Positions 53,806 through 63,697 are shown, numbered from the stretch's first letter. The stretch is 64,000 nt of DNA from Alloprevotella sp. Lung230 (GCF_014385435.1 NZ_JACSUD010000001.1:372001-436000), one strand, 5' to 3'. The notes: a model not told the origin generated them from the sequence alone. Translations and numbers: made by a program.

Positions 53806-54315
53806 TCAGGGTATATAAAACAGGGTAAACTCTACATTTCGTCGTTTGACAAGTCCTCGCAGGACTTTGCCTTTGTATCGGCAAAAAGAGACAAATTCAC
53901 GGTAGAAATCCCTGTCGCCCGACTCTATCTTTCGTAGCAGTCGGCTCTTGGGATGCTTGCCATATCCCAGCAACCTACCCGCTCCAACATTGTAGGACAG
54001 AACGGCAAGCAACAAAGCATCCTTTCCGTAGTCCTTGAACATCATCAGACGCTTCATCAAGTCGGCACGCAATAGGGAGTCCGCCTGCCTTTCCGTCATC
54101 GCTGCCGTAAACTGTTCGCCCGGCAAGAGCTGATGCCCGTATCCGACATAGGGAGCATCTTTGAACCCGTGTAAGCCCTCAAAATGCTTAATGCAGACGA
54201 CGGCACGCTCAAAAGGTGGCAACGAAAGAAGTACATTTCTTCTTTCCTGAGCGGAAAGCCGTAAGCAGGAGAGGCAGACAAGACACAAGACGACAAGCTT
54301 ACTTCCTATCCTCAT
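53806..54315 (-). CDS. lysozyme-like glycoside hydrolase of transfer operon
   Basis: The 169-residue protein has signal MRIGSKLVVLCLVCLSCLRLSA, then IKHFEGLHGFKDAPYVGYGHQLLPGE, a GH24-like opening with the catalytic Glu, followed by a helical domain with LAVLSYNVGAGRLLGYG. It should open peptidoglycan for the conjugation channel. ATG 54315 overlaps the traQ end by 17 bases, and the longer frame inside traQ is not used. Confidence 0.88.
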   Translation of the reverse strand: MRIGSKLVVLCLVCLSCLRLSAQERRNVLLSLPPFERAVVCIKHFEGLHGFKDAPYVGYGHQLLPGEQFTAAMTERQADSLLRADLMKRLMMFKDYGKDALLLAVLSYNVGAGRLLGYGKHPKSRLLRKIESGDRDFYREFVSFCRYKGKVLRGLVKRRNVEFTLFYIP

Positions 54316-54760
54316 CCTTCTTCTCCTTTTCCTCGTCTTTCTGACTGTTGAACTCAAACGAGAGCTTTGCTGTCTGCCCGAAGTTGTCCTCCACATACAC
54401 ATCTATTGTCTGTTGGTCTGTGGATGCGGAAGTATAGTATAGCCTGAACTCTTCTTTCGTGAGCGGATAACGGTCGTTTGGCTTGAAGACCATGCCGTTA
54501 TCCATCTTCAATCTCCCCCTACCATCGGGTTGGAAATAACGGATGATATAGCGTGCATCTTCAAATCTCCCCTGCCGTTTGAGCGTGCAGCGTATTTCCG
54601 CCGTCTGCCCCTTGGCGATATGCTTCTGCACCGGCATTGTCTCTACCGTGAACGGGTACGCCTGCTGAATATCCAACTCGTGATCACAAGCAGATAGACA
54701 AAACACGGCAAAGGAGAGCACCCCCATTACCCAAATCGTATTCAATATTTTATTCTTCAT
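54299..54760 (-). CDS. traQ: conjugative transposon protein TraQ (DUF3872)
   Basis: The 153-residue lipoprotein has a signal ending in the lipobox LSAC (SFAVFCLSACDHELD), then an all-beta domain. The C-terminus is highly charged (NSQKDEEKEKKDEDRK). The family is DUF3872, named TraQ in CTnDOT; its exact role is unknown. It lies after traP. Confidence 0.88.
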   Translation of the reverse strand: MKNKILNTIWVMGVLSFAVFCLSACDHELDIQQAYPFTVETMPVQKHIAKGQTAEIRCTLKRQGRFEDARYIIRYFQPDGRGRLKMDNGMVFKPNDRYPLTKEEFRLYYTSASTDQQTIDVYVEDNFGQTAKLSFEFNSQKDEEKEKKDEDRK

Positions 54761-54787
54761 TTTTCGTTACATTTTAATATTATACTC

Positions 54788-55633
54788 TCACACCTGCCTT
54801 TGAGATAGCAGGTAGTCATTCAAATCTTTGTAGTCGGCATATAGGGAGGAACGGTCGATGACCTTCTCTCCGAAGCACTCGTACAACCTCTGAAAAGTCC
54901 TTCGCCCCGCCTCGTCGTTGTCGAGAAAGCATTCTATCCTTTCATAGCCCTGCAAGGCTTTCACAGCTTTCTCCACATTGGATACGGAATTAAGCACAAG
55001 CCAATCCGAAACGATGATGCCTAACTGTATAGCCGAGAGATAATCCATAAAGCCCTCGAATACGGCACATACGTCCGAGCCGTTATGCTTCAAGGATATG
55101 TCCTTCGGTGGAATGCAGCCCTTGAAGAAGCGGTTGCGAAGCTCCAATCCTCCTGCATCGTTACGAAAGCCGATGGCATAGTATCGTTTGCCACGCACAC
55201 GGTATCGAACCTCCTCGCAGTTGGGTATGGCTGTATCGGCAAGAATGCCCCGTTTCTTTAAGTAACCCAGCAGTTTGGCATCCTGCAACGGTCGCACCCA
55301 AATATCCTCAAAAGCGGGTTCTTTCTTTTCGCTTCTTTGCGGTTGCTCCAAAATAGGTAACGGACACGTTCCGCTCTTTGCAATGAAAGCTGCCCGCAGG
55401 AGAAAATCACCGCTTCCGATAAACTCTCCCGCCAAGTCGAAAATGTCGCCCCCTTTGCCGATGCCAAAGTCGAACCATACATTTTTGTTCGTATCGACCT
55501 TGAACGAGGGTGTCCGTTCCGTGCGGTAAGGGGCATTGTACCAAAGAATGCCGCCTTTTTGCTTTTGGGGCTGAATCCCCATCGCGTTCAGGAAGTCCGC
55601 AATGGGGATTTCTCTCATCTGTCGCACGTCCAT
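54788..55633 (-). CDS. traP: TraP, Toprim-domain DNA primase-like protein
   Basis: The 281-residue protein has a CHC2-like start, WYNAPYRTERTPSFKVDTNKNVWFDFGIGKGGDIFDLAG, without the Cys/His zinc ligands. Toprim-like VCAVFEGFMDYLSAIQ and ECFLDNDEAGRRTFQRL hold the acidic metal residues. It may prime the transferred strand. ATG 55633 is fixed by the TGATG overlap with the traO stop; a longer frame to 55705 overlaps traO. Confidence 0.88.
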   Translation of the reverse strand: MDVRQMREIPIADFLNAMGIQPQKQKGGILWYNAPYRTERTPSFKVDTNKNVWFDFGIGKGGDIFDLAGEFIGSGDFLLRAAFIAKSGTCPLPILEQPQRSEKKEPAFEDIWVRPLQDAKLLGYLKKRGILADTAIPNCEEVRYRVRGKRYYAIGFRNDAGGLELRNRFFKGCIPPKDISLKHNGSDVCAVFEGFMDYLSAIQLGIIVSDWLVLNSVSNVEKAVKALQGYERIECFLDNDEAGRRTFQRLYECFGEKVIDRSSLYADYKDLNDYLLSQRQV

Positions 55634-56217
55634 CAGTCCAGCATGATTTTCAGTCCGACACCATACTGGGCATGGAAACGCTCCGTAGAGCCACCCCACA
55701 GACAACGTTCCCTGCCATAGAACAGCAACACCAATCTATCCGTCAGATAGGTCTCCGCCTGCAAGGTAACGGCACCACCATAAAGAAAGCCATCCTTGTT
55801 GCGTAGCGTCGAGCCGTCAAAGAGCAGCTTCTTTCCACCATTGACCGTCTCATATCCCGCCACGGCGGAAACACCGGCGGAGAGGAAGAAGGTCTTGCTT
55901 CCGTCAGAAAGCACGCCAAAGAAGAAACCTCCCTCGCCCGTGAACTGCTCCACAGGGATACGGCTCTCCCGATAAGGGTGGTATCTGCGGAGATACTCCG
56001 CCCCGAGTACCCATTGATGTCCTCCTTTGGTATAGGTGGCAAGCGAAGCCCCGAACGAATAGCCCGTGTTGTTATTTGCAGACTTGGCATAAAAACCGTC
56101 CGCCATGCCTGAGGTCAGACGTATGCCCCTCATCTTGGGCAGACAGCGTTGGGCGTGTGCCTGCCCTGCAAAGAGGGCAAGCATCACGACAAACAGGAAA
56201 AACAGAGACTTTCTCAT
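55633..56217 (-). CDS. traO: conjugative transposon protein TraO
   Basis: The 194-residue protein starts with signal MRKSLFFLFVVMLALFAGQAHA, then a Gly/aromatic beta-rich sequence (GYSFGASLATYTKGGHQWVLGAEYLRRY) that looks like an outer-membrane barrel. It fits TraO of CTnDOT-type elements. Its start is 1 base after the traN stop. Confidence 0.9.
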   Translation of the reverse strand: MRKSLFFLFVVMLALFAGQAHAQRCLPKMRGIRLTSGMADGFYAKSANNNTGYSFGASLATYTKGGHQWVLGAEYLRRYHPYRESRIPVEQFTGEGGFFFGVLSDGSKTFFLSAGVSAVAGYETVNGGKKLLFDGSTLRNKDGFLYGGAVTLQAETYLTDRLVLLFYGRERCLWGGSTERFHAQYGVGLKIMLD

Positions 56218-56218
56218 A

Positions 56219-57139
56219 TTACTTCACTTTGAGTTCGTCAATCTCCCTTGCACGCACAAGGTCCTCATTCTCCACGATGAAGGACTGATGTCGTCCACCG
56301 TTCTTCTCGTGCATCTCCACAACGAGTTGCTTGTCATCGGGGATGGTGAACTTCTGGAGCGTGAACACCGTGCGACCGCTCTTCTGTCCAGACACACAGG
56401 TAACATAGTTGTAGGCACGCAGCGGAAGCAGTACCTGCTCCTGCATGGCGGTCTGCTTGGCAACCTTCTTATCCACGATTTTGAACGTAATGAAGTCGAT
56501 GTCGAACGGCACGTTGGACTTGTTGCGCAGTTCGGTGTGGAAGTACAGCAACCCATTGTGCGAGTAGAGACCTCGAAGCAGGTACTGAATACCGAACGCC
56601 TTATTGCCGATGTGCTTGACGGTACGCCTATTCTCCTTATGGATGGACTTCATGATGAGCCTTACCAGCATCGGACTCTCGCTGCCGAGTTCCTTCAGAT
56701 AGACCTCCATCGCATTGTTCGGGCGGTTTACGCTCGCACCGTCATGAATGAAGTCCGTCATCTCCACGTTCAAAAGCAGCGGCTCATCGGCATACTTGAC
56801 ATTAAAGGTGTAAAAAGCACCGTCCTCCGTGATCACACTCATGTTTGTCTCCTCCTGGAAGTTCTTGACCGTCGCTTTCACACGGATGACGTTCTCCGCT
56901 CCATCTGCCTTTCCTGCAAAGAGGTTGGGCGAACCCAGATCCACATAGCGTACAGCGGAGGGGAAGATGATGTGCACCGTCTTGTCGTAGGTGATTTCTA
57001 ACCCATGGGGCGGTATCATACGCTCAAAGGAGATTTTGCGTGTCAGACCCTCATAGAGATCTCCGCTTGAAGTTGTTTCCTGTGCGTTTGCACAGACTGC
57101 GCCCAGCATCAGGGCGATGGCTAAAACTGTTCTTTTCAT
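56219..57139 (-). CDS. traN: conjugative transposon protein TraN (VirB9-like)
   Basis: The 306-residue secreted protein has signal MKRTVLAIALMLGAVCANA, an N-terminal VirB9-like domain (DKTVHIIFPSAVRYVDLGSPNLFAGKADGAENVIRVKA) and a DUF4138 C-terminal beta domain. It should form the outer-membrane ring with TraM and TraO. Confidence 0.92.
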   Translation of the reverse strand: MKRTVLAIALMLGAVCANAQETTSSGDLYEGLTRKISFERMIPPHGLEITYDKTVHIIFPSAVRYVDLGSPNLFAGKADGAENVIRVKATVKNFQEETNMSVITEDGAFYTFNVKYADEPLLLNVEMTDFIHDGASVNRPNNAMEVYLKELGSESPMLVRLIMKSIHKENRRTVKHIGNKAFGIQYLLRGLYSHNGLLYFHTELRNKSNVPFDIDFITFKIVDKKVAKQTAMQEQVLLPLRAYNYVTCVSGQKSGRTVFTLQKFTIPDDKQLVVEMHEKNGGRHQSFIVENEDLVRAREIDELKVK

Positions 57140-57176
57140 TTTACTTTGGATTAAAGTGGTGAATAATAAATGTGAA

Positions 57177-58544
57177 TTACTTGTTCTCGGGCTGATAGAG
57201 CAGCACCTTATAACCTGCTTTCAGATGCACCTTGACAGTACGCATCTTCTCGGCAAAGTATTGACTCGTCCCCTGTATCAGCCCCTTGCCAAAGTCGGAG
57301 GCAAGCTGCGCTTTTGCGTCGGTGGAGATGTTCACGCTGCTGCCCACGGATGTCCCCATGTTAGCGGCAATCTCTTTGGCGGCACTGCGCTCCATCGAGC
57401 CGGGAATGAATATCCCCGCCTGTCCGTCCGTATCATAAACCGATAGCTCTACGGGAATGATGTTTCCCCGATACTCCAATGAGGAAATGACAATGGCGAG
57501 CCGTTCGCCCTGTAACTTTGCCGCTCCCACGACAAGGGCATTGCGTGGAATCTCCCTGCCCGATACCGACATCGGCTCCAAGAGACGGAAACGCACCGTC
57601 TGCCCATCCATAACCGTCTGATTGTTATACACACAGGCTGATATGGTGTTTCTCTCCGTCTGCGAGATTGTCCCGATAGCCGTTTGAAACATATAGTTCC
57701 TCTCCTTGACATATTCGGAGCGGAAAGTCGAGTCGCTCATCGGCTGTGCCAGAGCCGACACCACTTGACCGCTCACCTGCCTGACAGGAAACGCCATTGC
57801 CTTTCCATTGCGACTGGAAGAGACCGCTTTCCTTTCGGAAGCCGTCTCATTCCCTAAAGTCGAAGGGCGAGCAGCGGGAACAGATTGTCCATTACCTCCT
57901 GCGGGCATATACTTGGCTGCCAGCTGATAGGATTTTTCGAGCAGTGCCATCTGGTCGTTCACGGTTATAGCGGGCGACTGCTGCTCGCTACTCATACGAC
58001 TTTCCAACTCCTTCAAACGGGTACGCATTTCCTCCTTTTCCGGATCTTCTCTCGGCATCTCATAGAAACTGCCGAGCGTGCGGTTGATGTCCTGGTAAGC
58101 GGAAGCCGAAGCATGGAATCCCTCTTGCGGAGCAGTAGTACGAGAGCCGAAGCCGTTGTCTCTTTCCGACAAATCCGTCTTCAAAGCCAACTCTTCGGAA
58201 GCCTGATCTGGTTGTCCTCCCGTCATCTCCCCGAACATGGAACTGAGGCTTTGCATGGCACGGCTTCGTTCCTGTTCCTTCTGTTCCATCATCTCCTTTT
58301 CGTAGGCTTTCTTCTTGTCGCCGATGAGTTCCGAGGCTTGCGGATCCGGCACTTCCGTATTGAAGCCTTGGCTGTCCTGCTCCTCCTCTTTCTTCGATGG
58401 GGCAAAGATGAGCCACATACAGCCTGCAAAGAGCAGGAACATCAAGGGATAGATGACAAACTTCTTTCGCCTTTGTTTTTCTTCCTCCGTCAGTTCAGGC
58501 GAGGTACTCCCGTCGGAGGCTGTCTTTCTTTTGAATGGGTACAT
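57177..58544 (-). CDS. traM: conjugative transposon protein TraM (VirB10-like)
   Basis: The 455-residue protein has a cytoplasmic start, one membrane helix (about 30-48, FVIYPLMFLLFAGCMWLIF), a long disordered linker (50-250) and a VirB10/TrbI-type beta barrel with SVGSSVNISTDAKAQLASDFGKGL. It links the inner and outer membrane parts of the channel. Its start overlaps traL by 50 bases. Confidence 0.93.
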   Translation of the reverse strand: MYPFKRKTASDGSTSPELTEEEKQRRKKFVIYPLMFLLFAGCMWLIFAPSKKEEEQDSQGFNTEVPDPQASELIGDKKKAYEKEMMEQKEQERSRAMQSLSSMFGEMTGGQPDQASEELALKTDLSERDNGFGSRTTAPQEGFHASASAYQDINRTLGSFYEMPREDPEKEEMRTRLKELESRMSSEQQSPAITVNDQMALLEKSYQLAAKYMPAGGNGQSVPAARPSTLGNETASERKAVSSSRNGKAMAFPVRQVSGQVVSALAQPMSDSTFRSEYVKERNYMFQTAIGTISQTERNTISACVYNNQTVMDGQTVRFRLLEPMSVSGREIPRNALVVGAAKLQGERLAIVISSLEYRGNIIPVELSVYDTDGQAGIFIPGSMERSAAKEIAANMGTSVGSSVNISTDAKAQLASDFGKGLIQGTSQYFAEKMRTVKVHLKAGYKVLLYQPENK

Positions 58545-58827
58545 AATCGTAATACTTTAATGGGTTGATACTGTCGTTGGGATAGAGCCGCTTTACTTCA
58601 GGCGTTTCTATATGCTTGATAGCCGGTATGTTCCCCTCATTTCCCCTTTCCTCGAAGAAGATGTGGTATATCCCCTGAAAGAAAAGGTAATTGGAAAGAA
58701 GAGCGAATACCGCCAGCATTGTCAAAACGACATAGAGCCTTGCATGAAGTGGAATACGTCCGCACAAATGGCGAAGCCTCTCATTGACCTCTTCCCGAAC
58801 CTTTTGAAACACACGCTTCTTTTTCAT
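58495..58827 (-). CDS. traL: conjugative transposon protein TraL
   Basis: The 110-residue protein has a basic N-terminus, one helix (about residues 29-50, RLYVVLTMLAVFALLSNYLFFQG) and a charged periplasmic tail. It fits the DUF3989 TraL family. It overlaps traK by 4 bases and traM by 50. Confidence 0.85.
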   Translation of the reverse strand: MKKKRVFQKVREEVNERLRHLCGRIPLHARLYVVLTMLAVFALLSNYLFFQGIYHIFFEERGNEGNIPAIKHIETPEVKRLYPNDSINPLKYYDYVPIQKKDSLRREYLA

Positions 58828-59447
58828 CGTTTACGGGTATTGATGTCCTTGTTTTCCATAATCTCAAATCCCTCGATGTTGAAACCGTTCGGGTTGTCGT
58901 CGCTTCGGTTCGTGTTCAGCAGGCGGCACTCCGTAACGAGGCTACGTTCCGTGACGTTGCTGGCACGGATAATCAGCTGTCGGGCATACGTCCTTGCGGA
59001 ATACGGATAGCGGTCGAAGTTGCATACCACGCTGTCCACCTGCACCACTTGGTTGATGTTGCCCGCAATGATACGGTTGTAATATCCCTTCTCCGAGAAA
59101 TCCCGATAATAGTTGTAGGCACTCTTGTCCGCCAAGAGCAGTGCCCGTGAGATATTGCTCTCAATGGCATTCTTGTCGGGTGAAAGCGTGAAGAACAGTT
59201 CGTGGAAGCGGCGGATATGTTCCTTGGCTTCCGCCGGTCTGTTCTGCGACAAATCCTGCGAGAGTGCGAGCATGAGCGACTTTCCGCCGTCCAGCACATA
59301 GATTTTCTGCCGCTGGGCTTCGGCAAAGGAGTAGGCACTCCACACCGAATAGCCCGCAAGGGCGGTACACAGGCAGACGACCACCAACGTAAAGAGCCTT
59401 ATCTGCCTGAAACTTGTTTCGATATTCTTTAATGACTTAAATTCCAT
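58824..59447 (-). CDS. traK: conjugative transposon protein TraK (VirB8-like)
   Basis: The 207-residue protein starts MEFKSLKNIETSFRQIRLFTLVVVCLCTALAGYSVW with one N-terminal helix, then a periplasmic NTF2-like VirB8 domain. Its small inner-membrane assembly role is known from type IV systems. It is 6 bases from traJ and overlaps traL. Confidence 0.92.
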   Translation of the reverse strand: MEFKSLKNIETSFRQIRLFTLVVVCLCTALAGYSVWSAYSFAEAQRQKIYVLDGGKSLMLALSQDLSQNRPAEAKEHIRRFHELFFTLSPDKNAIESNISRALLLADKSAYNYYRDFSEKGYYNRIIAGNINQVVQVDSVVCNFDRYPYSARTYARQLIIRASNVTERSLVTECRLLNTNRSDDNPNGFNIEGFEIMENKDINTRKR

Positions 59448-59453
59448 AGCTTT

Positions 59454-60545
59454 TTAATTTTGTTCCGATGGTTCGGAGGATTTGTTTCCTCCCCGATGAA
59501 ATAACTTCCCGGCTATCTCCTTGCCCTTGCTACCCGCATAGTTCATCGCATTTCGTGCATGTCCTCCGGCGAAACCGCCGACGGCTCCGCCCACGGCACC
59601 TGCGATACCTGCACCCTTTGCAGCAGCAAGTCCCACATTCTTGCCATAGTTTCCTGCACCTCCCGCTTGGATAATCCAACCGGCAACGGTAGGAACCGTA
59701 AAGTATCCGATGATACCGATGATCATAAAGACCAAATACACACCGTTCGAGGCATCTATGGAATAGGTCGGGTCGTTCTGTAACTGTGTGATGTCGTGCT
59801 TGAGCATCAGTTCTTGGATTTTTGCCAGCATCGAACTGAACAAGTCCGCCACGGGCAGCCACAGATAGATGGAGACGTACCTCGTAATCCATTGCGTGAG
59901 GGTACTCTGAAAACCGTCCCATACGGAGATGGCGAAGGCTATCGGTCCCAAGATGGAGAGGACAATCAGGAAGAAAGTCCTGAGCGTGTCGATGAGCAGG
60001 GCGGAAGCGGCGAAGAGCAGTTCCAAAAACTCCCGCACCATATTGCGGAACCATTTCTTGAAGTTGTACATGCTACGTTCCACATACATACCCGCCATTG
60101 TTGCCATATCCGAAGGCGAGAGACCGAGTTCATCTAATTTTTTATCGAACTCCTCGTTGCTCACCAAGTAGGCGGTCTCCGGGTCACGCACCATTGACTC
60201 ATACTCTATCTTGTCCCGCATCTTGCGGTATTCGTCCATCTTGAAGGTCTGTGTCTCCATCATCTTGTGCGTTCCCTGTACAACGGGACTGAGCACGCCG
60301 TTGATGGTGTCCAAGACCATCGGGAAAAAGAGAATGCAGAGACCGAGGGCGAACGGACGGAGCAGCGGATAGACGTCGATAGGCTCGGCACGGGCAAGCG
60401 TCTGCCATACCCTGAGTGCCACATAGAAGAGAGCACCCAAGCCCGCAATCCCCTTTGCAACGGCAATCATATCGCCGCACATGGGCATCATCTCCGTATA
60501 AAGCGAACGGAGTACCTGATGCAGATTGTCAAATTCCGCTCCCAT
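59454..60545 (-). CDS. traJ: conjugative transposon protein TraJ (VirB6-like)
   Basis: The 363-residue polytopic protein has six or more helices, including IAGLGALFYVALRVWQTL, FALGLCILFFPMVLDTI, FLIVLSILGPIAFAISVW and VFMIIGIIGYFTVPTVAGWII. A Gly/Ala-rich helical end (AAAKGAGIAGAVGGAVGGF) follows. It is the core inner-membrane channel part. Confidence 0.92.
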   Translation of the reverse strand: MGAEFDNLHQVLRSLYTEMMPMCGDMIAVAKGIAGLGALFYVALRVWQTLARAEPIDVYPLLRPFALGLCILFFPMVLDTINGVLSPVVQGTHKMMETQTFKMDEYRKMRDKIEYESMVRDPETAYLVSNEEFDKKLDELGLSPSDMATMAGMYVERSMYNFKKWFRNMVREFLELLFAASALLIDTLRTFFLIVLSILGPIAFAISVWDGFQSTLTQWITRYVSIYLWLPVADLFSSMLAKIQELMLKHDITQLQNDPTYSIDASNGVYLVFMIIGIIGYFTVPTVAGWIIQAGGAGNYGKNVGLAAAKGAGIAGAVGGAVGGFAGGHARNAMNYAGSKGKEIAGKLFHRGGNKSSEPSEQN

Positions 60546-60547
60546 GA

Positions 60548-61177
60548 CTACCAGTATCTTTCGTTGTCCGTCCCGTACAGGTCAAGTACCCTGTCCGCAT
60601 CCTTCTTCGCCTTGGCTCGGAGATAACTCACGGAGATGTTCTTGTTGGTGTAGTAGCGCACGAGGTTGCGGTAGTCCCTCACCTCCTTGTAGCAGCGGTC
60701 CACCACGTCCATACGCTCCTTGTCGGTCATCTTCAGCGTGGTGATGTTCACCACCTGCTTCAGTTCCTTGAGCAGGTTGTTGCTCTCGCCAAGCAGTTTG
60801 GTATAGCCGTTGGCAATGGCAATCAGCTCCTCCGGTCGGAAGTTCGGGTCAGAGAGCATCTTCTTGTAGTTGTTCACATAGATGTCGGAGATTTCTCCGA
60901 CCATCAGAATGGTCTCTTTCACTCGCTGGGCGTCCCTGACGAGGTCGTTCACCTTTTTCAGGGCATCGTAGTATTTCTTGCTCTCATTGTAGAGTTTCTC
61001 TACCTCCTTGAAGTTGTCGAGCGTGTTCTTGACCGTCTTCGAGGTCTGCACGATTTCCTTGGTGGTGTTGATGATACTCTGTGCAAGGTTGGTGGGGTCT
61101 GTGACCACCCACTGGGCGTGTGCGCTGCTTGCCAAGAGGCAACCGCACGTGATAAGCATTAAAATTTTCTTTCTCAT
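60548..61177 (-). CDS. traI: conjugative transposon protein TraI (DUF4141)
   Basis: The 209-residue secreted protein has signal MRKKILMLITCGCLLASSAHA, then long helical, coiled-coil sequence (IINTTKEIVQTSKTVKNTLDNFKEVEKLYNESKKYYDALKK). It is the DUF4141/TraI family, a VirB5-like part. No TraH-sized gene lies between it and traG. Confidence 0.9.
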   Translation of the reverse strand: MRKKILMLITCGCLLASSAHAQWVVTDPTNLAQSIINTTKEIVQTSKTVKNTLDNFKEVEKLYNESKKYYDALKKVNDLVRDAQRVKETILMVGEISDIYVNNYKKMLSDPNFRPEELIAIANGYTKLLGESNNLLKELKQVVNITTLKMTDKERMDVVDRCYKEVRDYRNLVRYYTNKNISVSYLRAKAKKDADRVLDLYGTDNERYW

Positions 61178-61210
61178 TTTACTTTGGATTTTAGTGAATG
61201 TTACTGTTGT

Positions 61211-63697
61211 CTAATTCTCTTCGGCGAGTTGCCTGACGGCAAGCTCCATGTTGCCGCCAAGTTTCTCGGCTCGGGCAAGCACGCGCATCTTCTCCGTCTC
61301 TTCCGTCGTATAGGTGAGGTATTCGGCTTTCGACACTTCCGTGGCATAGACGGCGGACTGTACGCCGCCCAGCCCGATCCACACCTCCTTGTATGACCTT
61401 GTGGCATCGTTGCTCTGGTTGATGGAGAGTATTTGCCCCCGTTCCTTGTCCGTCAGTCCCAAGAGTTCCTGTATCTGATCGAACTTGTTCATGTACTTGC
61501 GCTGGTCGAGCAGTATCTTGCAGTCGGAATTGTTGATGATGCTTTCCTTGACAATGGGCGACTGGATGATGTCGTCCACCTCCTGAGTGACCACAACCGC
61601 CTCACCGAAGAACTTTCTTACCGTCTTGTAGAGGTATTTTATATAACCCGCCATGTTTGCGGACGCAATCGCCTTCCATGCCTCCTCGATGAGGATGACC
61701 TTCCGTATTCCTTTCAATCGTCGCATCTTGTTGATGAAGAGTTCCATAATGATGATGGTCGTGATGGGGAATAGGATGGGATGATCCTTTATCGCATCAA
61801 TTTCGAAGACGATAAAGCGTGCATTCAAGAGGTCGAGTTGCTTGTCCGAGTTCAGCAGGTAGTCGTATTCGCCACCTTTGTAGTACGGCTCTAGCACGTT
61901 GAGAAAATTGGCCAAGTCAAAATCCTTTTCCCTGACCTTTTTCTCATGGAGCAGAGCCGAGTAGTCGGTGGTGAGATACTCATAAAAGCTGTTGAACGAA
62001 GGTACGATGCCGTCGTCCGTTTTGATCCGCTCGATAAAAAGTGACACGGCATTGGAGAGGGCTACCTCCTCCGAGCGTGTGGCAGGCTCGTTGTCCTTCT
62101 TCCACAGCGTGAGCAGCAATGTCTTGATGCTCTCCCGTTTTTCCACGTCGAACACCTTATCCGGCGTATAGAACGGGTTGAAGCTGATGGGGCTTTCGTC
62201 CGTGTAGGTAAAATACACCCCGTCCTCGCCCTGCGTCTTGTGGCGTATCATCTCGCACAGCCCCTGATAGCTGTTTCCCGTGTCCACCAAGACGATATGG
62301 GTATTCTGCTCCCAGTACTGCCTTAAGAGGTGGTTGGTAAAGAACGACTTGCCACTGCCCGACGGTCCCAAGATGAACTTGTTGCGGTTGGTGATGATAC
62401 CTTTCTTCATCGGCAGGTCGGAAATATCCAAATGAATCGGCTTGCCACTGCGGTCTGCCATCTTGATACCAAACGGCGAGAGCGAATCTTGGTAGTTGGT
62501 CTCCTCGTTGAAGAAGCAGACCGCCTGTTCGATGAAGGTATAGAAACTCTCTTCGGCGGGGAAGTCGGCTTCATTGCCCGGGATGCCTGCCCAAAAGAGC
62601 GTAGGCACGTCCACGGTGTTGTGCCGTGGCTTGCACTCCATCAAGGCAAGCTGACTGCCCACGTCGTTGCGGATACGTCGGAGTTCCTCACCGTCCTCGC
62701 TCCATGCCAGCACGTTGCAGTGGCAGCGGACGGAGGTAAGTCCAAAGCTGTGCGCCTCGTTCAGATATTCGTCAATCCATTGCTTGTTGATCTGGTTGCT
62801 TCGGCTATAGCGGGAGAGCGAGTGCATGTTCCGTGCGTTCTTCTCAAAGCGTTGCAGGTTCTCCGCACTGTCGTCAATCAGCACATACTGGTTGTAGATA
62901 TGGCTACACGGCAGCAACAGTCCCACGGGAGCGGCAAATGAAAGACGGCAGTCGCTGCGGTCGGTGGACAGGCGTTCGTAACGCATATCCGTCCCTACCT
63001 GTCCCGGCAGGTCTTCCGTGTCGGAAAGCGTATGCAGACAGAGCCGCTTATCGCCGATACGCATCCGGTCGGCTCTCAGGTCGATGTCTTCCAATACCGT
63101 CGTGTCGGAGAGGGAAAGCGAGAAGTATTTTTCTATCAGTCCCGGTTTCTCTTCCGTGCCGACAATCTCTTCGTCGCTCAATCGCCTCAGGCGGACAAAA
63201 CCGCACTCGTTCATAATCCGCTCAAACTGCTCGGTGGCTTCGAGGAACTTGCGAGCGGTATCCTTGTCGCGTACTTCCTTGGGAATGATATGCCCGCGGC
63301 AGAGCGTGGAAAAATTGCTCTGTTGTCGGCTTCGGTTCTTGGTTGTCTTGGTCAGGAACAGGTAGCAGGCGTGGTTCAGGAATGGACGCTCGTTGAAGTG
63401 CCGCTCGAAGCTGCGGGAGAGAAAACTCATCTCCTCCTTCTGCAAATCCGGACGGTAGCCCTCCCTGACAAACCAGTCCTGCTTGTGCACGACGCTGTAA
63501 GTCGGCAAGACCTTGATCGCCTTCACCCAAGCTGAGTGGATGGCGGCATACTCCGCACTCGTCACCGTATAGAGTTCGGGCAAATCCACACGGAAGGCGA
63601 CCGTGATGTCGGCGTCCTTCGAGAGGATGCACCCCTCTTCGACGGCAAGCAGCGGGAAGCGGTTTTCCAGCGTGGTGGCTTTCAGTACGTTTCTCAT
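61211..63697 (-). CDS. traG: conjugation ATPase TraG (VirB4-like)
   Basis: The 828-residue ATPase powers assembly of the mating channel. An N-terminal CagE/VirB4-like domain leads to Walker A NKFILGPSGSGKSFF (near residue 425) and Walker B KVILIEEAWKAI. The C-terminal region matches the TraG-P family. It overlaps traF by 4 bases (ATGA), so the two are coupled. Confidence 0.95.
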   Translation of the reverse strand: MRNVLKATTLENRFPLLAVEEGCILSKDADITVAFRVDLPELYTVTSAEYAAIHSAWVKAIKVLPTYSVVHKQDWFVREGYRPDLQKEEMSFLSRSFERHFNERPFLNHACYLFLTKTTKNRSRQQSNFSTLCRGHIIPKEVRDKDTARKFLEATEQFERIMNECGFVRLRRLSDEEIVGTEEKPGLIEKYFSLSLSDTTVLEDIDLRADRMRIGDKRLCLHTLSDTEDLPGQVGTDMRYERLSTDRSDCRLSFAAPVGLLLPCSHIYNQYVLIDDSAENLQRFEKNARNMHSLSRYSRSNQINKQWIDEYLNEAHSFGLTSVRCHCNVLAWSEDGEELRRIRNDVGSQLALMECKPRHNTVDVPTLFWAGIPGNEADFPAEESFYTFIEQAVCFFNEETNYQDSLSPFGIKMADRSGKPIHLDISDLPMKKGIITNRNKFILGPSGSGKSFFTNHLLRQYWEQNTHIVLVDTGNSYQGLCEMIRHKTQGEDGVYFTYTDESPISFNPFYTPDKVFDVEKRESIKTLLLTLWKKDNEPATRSEEVALSNAVSLFIERIKTDDGIVPSFNSFYEYLTTDYSALLHEKKVREKDFDLANFLNVLEPYYKGGEYDYLLNSDKQLDLLNARFIVFEIDAIKDHPILFPITTIIIMELFINKMRRLKGIRKVILIEEAWKAIASANMAGYIKYLYKTVRKFFGEAVVVTQEVDDIIQSPIVKESIINNSDCKILLDQRKYMNKFDQIQELLGLTDKERGQILSINQSNDATRSYKEVWIGLGGVQSAVYATEVSKAEYLTYTTEETEKMRVLARAEKLGGNMELAVRQLAEEN

